From: Haemaphysalis longicornis
Taxonomy: Eukaryota > Arthropoda > Arachnida > Ixodida > Ixodidae
DNA: 64,000 nucleotides
NCBI GenBank assembly: GCA_013339765.2
Contig: CM023449.1
Coordinates: 204,625,422 to 204,689,421, forward strand
Direction: 5' to 3'
The notes beneath the pieces are model-generated. The model was not told where the DNA came from. It ran no database searches and saw only the letters and a program-made list of their open reading frames with translations. Each line of letters starts with the position of its first letter. The first letter of the stretch is position 1. Made by a program: the position numbers and the translations under genes. Positions 56,401 through 64,000 of the stretch are shown here, piece by piece.

Positions 56401-59400
56401 TGGGGCTGATAAAAGAGCAAGCTCTACTCGTGTCAAAGTGACAGAAGCCACATTAACGCATGTTTGCCTTCCATCGCTGGCATGATAGCTGGGCGAATAG
56501 TTTCTGAAGTTCCAATTTTGACCCTTGCTACCCCCGGATATGAAATGGGCTCGTATAACTTCGTATACAACTGCTGCAAGAGCTACAACACGCACAAAAA
56601 AAAAACAGAAATTTAGGAACGCACCTAAACTGCCTGCATGTGGGATTTAAAAAGCATTACACTTTAAAGCTGTGTGGTCCTCTATGTGTAACGGTAGGTC
56701 TGTCATGATGTCATCATCTGTTGCAATAATGTCTTCGTCATGCTTGGCGTGCAACCTTCCCACTGTAACGGCTGTCGGTGGTTTTAGCTGCTGCGAGCGC
56801 CTCTCTGTAACCTTTTCGGAATTTTCGTATTCCCATCTTTTTCTAATACCCCTGTCACACGGGCACTTTCAATCGCGATTGAGTCGATCCGGATCGAGCT
56901 CAATCCGGATCGGGCGCATTCTATACGGCAGTTTCAATCGCGATCGAGCTCGATCCCGCTTGAACTCAATCCTGGTTTCTCAAGTGCGATCGAGGCTTCC
57001 AAGCGCGATCAAATGAAAGCGGCGATACTCTCGTTCCCGCTCAGTAATGACACAGAAGGTGAAAACTTCAACTAATGCCACAAATTTTCGTAAATGTTCA
57101 GGTTAATTGCACGCTAAGTTAATTGCACACGCCTACATTAGGCTTCTCCTAAGCTTAGTTTCCTGATACAGTCGATCCCGCTCGATCTCAGTTGAACTCC
57201 AAGGGGATCGTAAAAAAGTTTGATATATTGCTAATTCGATATATAAAGTGTTTTTTTTTTTTTTTTTTTTGGCATAGGATTTACAAGGGGATGTTTGCAC
57301 TGCTTGATATATGCAGTAATTCTATATATCTGGGTTCCGGATATATCCGGGATCGACTGTATCTCGACATTGCCTGATTGAGGCATGCCGTCCTTCTCCT
57401 CTTCTCCCTGGCAGCCTGGCGCCAATGTCGGCGATGCCGCCAAAGCAGGCGGCATTCACTGCCGAGTTCTTCGCCCGGAACAAGGCCCTCAAGCGGCCGC
57501 TGTCTCCCCACCTGAGCATCTACGCGTAAGGGAGACCTCCCGCTCACTCTCTTCTTTGTTTCAGAGTTCCCTGGGCACGTTACTACAATGGTAGTGCAGC
57601 CCTAGTGACTGAGGAGGGGCAGTGTTGCAGACTACATTGCACTGAGTGCTTAGAAAAGCATACCTGGTTGTGGGAAAGTCCTCCAGTCCTAGCGCTGAAT
57701 ATTGTCTCATGGGAAGTAATGACGAGGGTTCATTGTTGTTAAATAAAGTTTACTATTAGCATTGAAGGAGAGGGCTAAAGAGATAATAAGGTTTTTTATT
57801 AGCATTGAAGAACAGCACTAAAGAGATGTGGACATACTCACTGCCACATAGGCAAAGGGCATGAGTGGTAGTGTCTGTATCATTCGTTGTATCGTTCGTC
57901 CCGCTCTTGTTCTCATCGTTTTAGTGCTGCTCCGCAGTGCAACTGTACTAACTCGCTCAGCTTTATTAGCACTACAGTTTATTAGAGTGAACTTCTGGTT
58001 ATCAATAAACTAGAATAGCACAAAGATAGAAGAATGCGGTCAGCAAAGTGATGTGCACTGTCAGGCATCGATGAAGCGAGTGCCACTGCGGTTGCTTTGC
58101 ACGAATTCATCTTGGAGCACTCCACTTTCTAGAGCTCTGCGACTAGATTCCCAACACCGACAGTCTAGGTGAGCAGCGAACGTTGGAAGAAACGCGGACT
58201 TAATGTATTCAACATGTAAAAGATTGAGGCTCAGCCGAGCGCTGGCAATAGAACAATGAAAATTCAAATTGAAAACAAATGCCAAAGCACGGTTGTGGCG
58301 ATATTCGGGTACAAGGGAAGGCTGTGATGGGTGCGTGGTACAGGCAGAAACTTGGAACAAATCGTGGATGATGGGAGCCTAGCCAGTGCACTTTTGTTTA
58401 ATGCGCAGCACTGTGGTTTCACGGCGCTGTCATCCCTCGTAACCGAGCGAACGAAGGGCGCACCGGAGACAAACAAGGTAGAACAAGCAGGAAAGCGGAG
58501 GAGGAAAGTATGGCGAAAGTGTGAGGGGGAGGGCAGTGTGCAGCGACAGCGGGAGATGTTCTCTTAGGCGACGGCACGCTACGAGATGAGCGAGAAAATG
58601 GAGACGCCATTGAAGATGCAGCGAGCAGGAAAGCGGATAATGAAAGTGTGGCGAAGACATGGTCCCCCGTGGCAACGCACTGCGAGGCAACACCAGAGTA
58701 TATCGTGCACCTTTACGCGTTTGCTGATGCGGCGATCACTTTGTGAGACGCAGTAGGTATGAGCCATCACCCAGAAGATTGCAGTCCGCCCTGTGCACAA
58801 ATTTTGTATTAGGGAGTGTCATAATCATCTGCCAAATTTTTTCAGAATGTCGACCATTGTAGAATGAGCTGTATAGTACCGTGAAAGAACGTTTTACGTT
58901 AAAAACTACATTGTGTAGGGCATGTGTGCAGTTCTTTATTGTGTATGAGCATGGCTGGCCTGGTACTCTTTTTTTAAAGATGATAATCTTTTTTGGCTTA
59001 CTTAAATGCAGAAATTTTGGTCTGTTTGTCTGTCTGTTTGTGACTTGACTCGGCCACCCGGCCAAAGTGAAACTGATTCTGCACAATAGTCTTATATACC
59101 CACAGCCAAATCTAAACATCCAAGTCCGGTGGTAATCTCCATACTTGTCAACATTGTTGAACAAGAAGAAGCCATTACGCAAAGGTGAGGCAGAAAATCA
59201 ATACACTAGTGGTATTTGCAGTGTTCCTTTATTTAAAAATTCATGGATGCTTGGTTTTTGCGATATCAAATGAAATACCATATCAACTGCAGAAAATCAC
59301 CGCCTGCTGTTGCCCACGCTCCTGTAGCTCCTGGCAGCATTTAAGAAATCAAACGCCAACAGTAACGAAAGGTTCCACTAGACAGGTTCCCCGTTCCACT

Positions 59401-62400
59401 GGGAATGCTCGTGGAGTAGGGCATCGTGGTTTTTATAAGTGTTGTAGTAGGGTGCCTCAATTTACGTGCGTCTCCACCATACGGCAGTGCTGGCATCGAG
59501 GCAACTGACGTGGAGCAGTGGAACGCGGTAAATTTAAATTGACTTAGTGAAACCTCTAGCATGTCATCTTGGGAGGAACGAGACGGGAGCTGAACAGCAT
59601 GGGAGGTGAGCAGGAAAGAGAAGGGAGGCATTTGCTTGGCAGTGGCGCCAGTCGACTATCGTCTTTCGTTGACATTTGCAATGTAAGTAGCAGATACGCG
59701 GCCATTTTCTCTTTCGTTTTTCTCTTCTTTCGCAGGAAAGAGGCGACATCGATGCTGTCGCTGTGCCACAGGGCAACCGGCCTTGGCATGGCCTTCTGTG
59801 AGTATCGGTGGGAGACGGTGCACGCTGAATTGGTGAAGCGCTGCTCTTGTCACAGGGCCTGATCCACACGATACTAGTGGCACTACTGTGAACTGCACCT
59901 TCAGGGAAGGCAAGCCGTGTGGTCTGTCATCGCGTTCTACATTTCCAAAACACCCTTCGTGTAGTTTAATGGGGTTTACTCGATGTACAGGGTGGAGCAA
60001 CGATAATTGGAACACTTTTAAAAAATTTCCTGAGCGAACCGCTGCTTTGTTCACACCCAAACATCACACGAAGGTTGCATTTTGTGGTCTATTTGACACC
60101 AGGAACAACGACAGTACTTACCTGTTTATTCCGAAAATAAATAAAAAGATTTTCACCTATGGGAAAATGGCGGCTGATTTGGATGTGCGAGCCAGCGCAA
60201 GCTGATATGAAATGACGGCGCCACCTGGGGTATGCAGAGTGAAATGCACATTTGGTATTCACGGTAGGAAGGAGCCAAATGAGGAAACAAATCCAACGTG
60301 TGTGTAGCAACAATGAACCGTGGGAATATTTTATTATGATTGGTATCAGCTGTTATGCAAGTATTTGCGATCATCATAACTAGCGACGAAGGAGATTTTC
60401 TGATCGTCTGCTAGACCATTTGGCTCCTTCCTACTGTGAAACCCAAAGGTGCGTTTTGCTCTGCATACCCCAGGTGGCGCCGATGTTCCAAGATCAGCTT
60501 GCGCTGGCTCGACGTCCAAATCGGCCGCCTTTTTTTTTTTTTTTTTTGCATAGGTGAAAATCGTTTTTATTTATTTTCGGAATAAGCAGGTAAGTACCGT
60601 CGTTGTTCCCAGTTTCAAACAAACTAGACGACAAAATGCGACCTTCGTGTGAAGTTTGAGAGCAAACAGAGCGTCAATTCGCTCAGGAAAAATTTTTGAG
60701 GTGTTCCAATTATCGTCGCACCACCCTGTACAGTCGCTGCTCAACCTGCGTGGTGTTAGGGAGTGAACAAGGAACATTTACATGGTGGGGCGTAGTAAGG
60801 GTTGGAGTAAGGTGCGTTCCTGCACCAGGAAAGGGAATTGTTTTTGAAGCAGTGTCAACGCTGCACCCAATGTTTGTGCAGTGGAAGGGGGGGAGGAGGA
60901 GGTCGGTGCTACTATTCCATTCCGATGCCTCCTGCTTGCTTCGTCGGATTCAGGATGGCTGCTTGGACCAAGGGTGGGAGTGTGGCATGCAGGGTTAGTT
61001 GGGGAGGAGGTGCTTGGAATAAGGGGCACTGCCTCGCCTTCTGTTTCGTCTTTTGACTACGCACAGCTGCTCGTGGAAGCCCATACGTGCGGTGTGGACG
61101 TGGTTGTGAGACTCCCCCGTAACCATTTTGTTGTATGTTCTTTTGGCAGCCACTTTATTGTGTTCATGAAACAGGCGGGAGAATGAAGTGTGCTGAGCTC
61201 AAGGTTAATCAACTTGCACATGCCGTGTTTGCTTACAGACTAAGTTCACACCATTATATTGCAAGGGGCTACTTTTTAAGCTTTGGAAAAACAAAGAAAT
61301 CACTGCTATTCCAGCTTAATTTTTTGGTCACGGAAAGGACAGAGCAGCTGAGAAATGAACAAAGTAAGAAGGACCGGATGTCAAAGTATGATGAGATGGG
61401 GCGCCTTATTGTAGTTGCCGGTGCTGAGCTCTTTGCTAGCATCTGTGCTGTCGAGGGCATTTGACAGGCAGCACCTTACACCTTAGAGCATTGCAGAATG
61501 CAGACTGGCAGAGCAGTGCCTCCCATGCATCTATGATCCCACTGGCGAGATTGCCGGTTGGTTTCTCATGGCCTATTAATGTGATCAGCTGCTTACTGTG
61601 GTTGAGCCATTCATCATAGCCTCTAACAGTCCTTTTGAAGGGCTTGTTCATGCAGGCTCAAGGGGCTTCAGTTCAGAAAAGCCACCCCTGTGGAAATTGA
61701 GGTTAAATAACCAGGGCTGAAACATCCCCACAAGGGCCACAGGCCTCTGGGGCATCAAGGGTATAGGGCACAACCACGGGGGCCAACCTCCTCTCACAGG
61801 ACTCACCACCTCAAGTTACTCCTTAGCCTTGCACCACAACATGTGCACCTGAACTCTCCACCCATCAACATGCATTCCAATGTTCCCACCCCCTTTCGTG
61901 CAGAGACCACAGCTGTGTTTGAAGCCGTCACCTCCTCCAACCCGGCATAGTATCTTCAATTCATCCGAACAAATGGTTAGAACGTGTTCTCAATGTTTCA
62001 CTACAGCAGAGCATGCCCAGGCACGTGCATAGTGTCTTTCAAAGTCGCCTTGATGCTCGCACCTCTAACTTTGCGTTACCACATGGTGCGTCCCCAGGCA
62101 TCATGGCGTGAGAGATGACGCATGAGCCCGTGGGCCCACCCGCACAGTACATGATATTCCAGGTCCTCTGTGTTCACAGCTGTCTGAGTGTGACAGTAGG
62201 GAGCACAAAGAATGAAAGGGCCCTACGCCAATGCCACCACCCTCATTAGTCCTCCCTCCACTGCCCCGTGCGAGTGTAGCATCATCCTCTGTCGATTACA
62301 AACCAACTCTGTAGTGATGCCCCACTACACGAAGGTCTTCTTGGATTTTAAGTGCAGAGCACTTTAGGGGCTCGCCTTGTCGTTAGAGCTCGCTCGCTGG

Positions 62401-64000
62401 ACCCAAGTAGAGCAACAGGGCGTTCCCTTGTAGCGCTGTCGTCACGGCGTCCCACAGAGGCTTCGAAAGTCAAGTAGTTTATATAGTCATAAGCATTCGA
62501 AACGCGTGAACCGCTGGCACTTGTCATACATATCCCCGTTGTTTAGTGCAAAGAAAACTGCAGGTACATTTGAGACAAAATATACGTAACTAACTGGCAG
62601 TGCTCGTGTTCATTTAGTTAGGAACGCTCGTTGGGTCGGTTTTTCCATTAGTAAGCGAAAAAAAGTGGCAGTGCAAGGCCGGCACGCGTGGGAGGAAAAG
62701 CAAGCACAAAAGGAACAACTCCCGTTGGCGCAGTTTCAGGCAGGGGGCGCGCGAGAGCTGCGAAGGCGGGAAATTCGAAATGCGTTGGACAAACCTGCGT
62801 TGAATTCATCTGGAGAGGAATGAGATAGAGCGGCGAAGAGCGTGATGTGTGGTAGCAGTGAGCGGATAACGCTGCCACAGCCCATTATGGCGAATCACTG
62901 CTCTGCACTTCCGACAGCTTTTACATTGAGTGGAACAACTTTTTTCTTAATGTCCAGGCTGCTCCGAATGCCTGTTTCTATAACACTGCTTGTGTGGCTG
63001 CCCCGTGCACACTCAACTCAAAAGTGCCTAGGCCATGCCAGAAGTTAACTTGCATCTCCAGTCAGGCTCAACTGCTTTGTGCTAAAAAGCTAGTGAAAGC
63101 ACCTCTTCTCCGACGTGATAAAATTATTAAGCCACAATTCTTTGCGGCCTGCAAACTGTTCGTTTGGTCCAGGAAGTTTTGACAAAGACTGTACACTTCT
63201 CTGGCTTTCGCCCCTAGTCGTGAACAGACTGGCTTACCCCCTGCCCTGTTCGCAGCCCCTTCCCACTGCAAACAAGGTACCAAAATGTGTCACCCCTGCT
63301 CTTGACTCGTCCAGTAATCATTTTCACTAACATTGCTGAGCATGAGGATGCAGGATCCATTCCCGGCCGTGGCAGCCGCTTTTCTGATGGAGGCGAAAAG
63401 CAAAAGTGCCCGTGTGTACGAGATTTCGGCGCTTGTTAAAGATCCCCGGGTGGTCGAAATTAATCCAGAGCTCTCCACTACGGCGCGCGCCTCATCGCCT
63501 GTGTTGCGTCGGCGCATTAAGCCTTGAAATCAATCAATCTTCACTGCCACAAAGCAGGGGTTCTAGCAGTCCCCTCGTTGCTCTCCTCACAAAGGAATGA
63601 CCCTTTGAACGTAGTGCTGGTGACGGCAAAGTGTCCTTTGCTGTCTTTTTGCTGATTTATAGTCTCTGCCGCAAGGTGCAGTAGTGGGGCCTGTATTATT
63701 CGTGTGAGTTCAAATATCTCTTCCATCCTCTTCTGTGGACATGCGATGGTTGAGGGATGGTTTCCGCTCTGCGGTTTTTCTCCTCCCGAGTTTGCTTGGG
63801 GCAGTGAATGGAGAGGCCTGGAAGGGGCCTGCCCTCACGGCCTCCTCTTCCCGCAGTGACCTACGGCTTCGGGGTGATGCCACTGGTGTGCGCGCACAAG
63901 TTCCCGCACTACGTGGAGCTGCTGCAGGCCATGCACCTGTCGCCCGTGCTCACCTTCCCGGTCAAGCTGGGCCTCTCCTTCGCCCTCGTCTACCACACCC
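53480..64000 (+). CDS. Succinate dehydrogenase cytochrome b560 subunit, tandem paralogue (truncated by window end)
   Basis: Exons 53480-53496, 53942-54004, 57415-57525, 59736-59797 and 63857-64000 (continuing). Exon number, phases and boundaries match the first SDHC gene, so this is a tandem duplicate. Presequence MAYAMRFAHRASALALLRPV; SPHLSIY; LSLCHRATG with the quinone-site Ser and Arg; MPLVCAHKFPHYVE, then LVYHT, the heme-ligand His just before the window end. No stops; the spacing between SPHLSIY and HRATG (11 residues) is the family norm, unlike copy 1. Divergence from copy 1 is substantial outside the motifs, so the duplication is not recent and both look constrained. Role: complex II membrane anchor, possibly stage- or tissue-specific. 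The sixth exon must lie beyond 64000. Confidence 0.94.
53942..54004 (+). CDS. SDHC copy 2, exon 2
   Basis: Acceptor TTCTTTTTCAG; donor TG|GTCAGT. Encodes FAHRASALALLRPVAAFPTA, a presequence with Arg and Ala, no acidic residue. Confidence 0.92.
54069..55670. mobile_element. hAT-type DNA transposon remnant, 1602 bp
   Basis: The left end CAGTCACGG and right end CCCAAGACTG (inverted: CAGTCTTGGG) fit hAT termini. Imperfect 8-bp target duplication GTTACAAA (54061-54068) and GTCACAAA (55671-55678). Subterminal regions at both sides (54069-54220; 55500-55660) are packed with GTTAC/GTAAC words. A transposase C-terminal relic lies at 54535-54780. It sits in intron 2 of SDHC copy 2. Confidence 0.75.
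54535..54780 (+). pseudogene. hAT transposase C-terminal (dimerisation) domain relic
   Basis: ELIEYWHDYTIHQCRLLANA then ALTLLCLDNGSCDVERTFCQ and IRYIQRSDR match the hAT family C-terminal dimerisation region: W at the start, LA..AL..L....S...ER.FS, then a basic segment. The frame ends in TGA. The N-terminal and catalytic parts are missing or decayed. Confidence 0.65.
55679..56870. other. SDHC copy 2, intron 2, middle part
   Basis: No element or coding region recognised in about 1.2 kb. Confidence 0.4.
56871..57015. repeat. GATC/ATCG-rich patch
   Basis: In about 145 bp the words TCGATC, CGATCGAG, ATCCGGATC, CAATCGCGAT and GAGCTC recur, many palindromic. Preceded by CCCTGTCACACGGGCACTTT, which looks like an element end. 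More GATC words follow at 57172-57195 and 57340-57356. Confidence 0.75.
57016..57414. other. SDHC copy 2, end of intron 2
   Basis: Contains a 22-base T run at about 57250-57271, and GATATA words around it. Confidence 0.5.
57415..57525 (+). CDS. SDHC copy 2, exon 3
   Basis: Acceptor CTCCCTGGCAG; donor GC|GTAAGG. Encodes LAPMSAMPPKQAAFTAEFFA and KALKRPLSPHLSIYA. One codon shorter than exon 3 of copy 1. Confidence 0.95.
57526..58984. other. SDHC copy 2, first part of intron 3
   Basis: 57731-57800 holds a short tandem duplication (TTATTAGCATTGAAG...CTAAAGAGAT). Nothing else recognised. Confidence 0.45.
58985..59706 (-). repeat. ~700-bp repeat, inverted relative to 50456-51160
   Basis: Minus-strand counterpart of 50456-51160 (see that entry). 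Its last 30 bp lie only 30 bp before the acceptor of SDHC copy 2 exon 4. Confidence 0.85.
59736..59797 (+). CDS. SDHC copy 2, exon 4 (quinone-site helix)
   Basis: Acceptor CTTCTTTCGCAG; donor TTCT|GTGAGT. Encodes KEATSMLSLCHRATGLGMAF; Ser and Arg of the quinone site are kept. Confidence 0.93.
59988..60728. mobile_element. Mariner/Tc1-type foldback element, copy 2 (741 bp)
   Basis: Starts CAGGGTGGAGCAACGATAAT, ends ATTATCGTCGCACCACCCTG, flanked by TA. Long inverted arms similar to 41842-42410 but with a longer middle. Lies in intron 4 of SDHC copy 2. No transposase. Confidence 0.88.
60729..62844. other. SDHC copy 2, intron 4, nothing coding recognised
   Basis: G-rich stretch at about 60885-60905. 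The open frame at 61135-61464 has no ATG start and no domain. Confidence 0.4.
62845..62945 (+). repeat. ~100-bp repeat shared with 41310-41410
   Basis: See the entry at 41310: GTGGTAGCAGTGAGCGGATAAC and ACATTGAGTGGAAC blocks are shared. Confidence 0.75.
63359..63537 (+). mobile_element. tRNA-derived SINE (Ruka-like), 5'-truncated
   Basis: Begins after the tRNA head at TTCCCGGCCGTGGCAGCCGC, has GATGGAGGCGAAAAGC, TTAAAGATCCCCGGGTGG and the AATCAATCAATC tail. Confidence 0.88.
63538..63856. other. SDHC copy 2, end of intron 4
   Basis: No feature besides the acceptor CTCTTCCCGCAG before 63857. Confidence 0.5.
63857..64000 (+). CDS. SDHC copy 2, exon 5 (cut by window end)
   Basis: Encodes TYGFGVMPLVCAHKFPHYVE, LLQAMHLSPVLTFPVKLGLS and FALVYHT. 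It should continue about 20 bases to a donor equivalent to 46214. Confidence 0.95.

Noticed and set aside
61135..61464. Open frame of 109 codons in SDHC copy 2 intron 4.
   Set aside because: Starts at a non-ATG codon, no domain recognised and no splice support.

Overview
The window looks like nuclear DNA of a hard tick (Ixodidae). Both protein-coding genes have spliced exons with GT-AG (one possible GC-AG) introns of 0.4 to 10 kb. The DNA between exons is packed with repeats: tRNA-derived SINEs whose 5' end (CCGCCGCGGTGGCTCAGTGG) resembles the tick Ruka-type SINE, Penelope-like, LINE, hAT, mariner-type and TTAA-inserting DNA elements, (TA)n microsatellites and a long satellite array. Species cannot be fixed from the sequence alone.

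Region 1 (about 4.25-29.1 kb, + strand): a haspin-like kinase gene. Six exons (4255-4416, 11670-11827, 16661-16740, 18572-18851, 28437-28503, 28872-29118) join in one open frame of 330 residues ending in TGA; every intron phase matches. The order of conserved blocks follows the haspin kinase domain, but the glycine loop, the HRD-type catalytic loop and the DYT/DFG metal-binding Asp are all replaced, so the product should be a pseudokinase. The N-terminal part lies upstream and was not found. Its introns hold a THAP-domain relic (5.4-5.65 kb), a Penelope-like element with RT and GIY-YIG domains (6.6-10.3 kb), SINEs, tRNA-like composite elements, LINE relics, and an array of about 44 copies of a 154-bp unit (20.05-26.88 kb).

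Region 2 (29-38.3 kb): intergenic, with LINE and SINE relics, a 494-bp tandem duplication, microsatellites, a possible broken gene fragment, and a 1.68-kb TTAA-flanked DNA element with internal tRNA-like boxes.

Region 3 (38.3-64 kb, + strand): two tandem genes for the cytochrome b560 subunit (SDHC) of mitochondrial succinate dehydrogenase (complex II). The first (38349-48360) is complete: six exons, 179 residues. The second (53480 onward) has the same exon-intron design and runs off the window in exon 5. Both keep presequence, quinone-site and heme-ligand residues. Their introns carry mariner-type foldback elements, a hAT element with an imperfect 8-bp target duplication, SINEs and a second copy of the TTAA element nested inside a SINE tail.

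The points most worth a second look are the haspin-like pseudokinase, the SDHC tandem pair, the TTAA element carrying tRNA-like boxes, and the intronic satellite with hints of higher-order structure.
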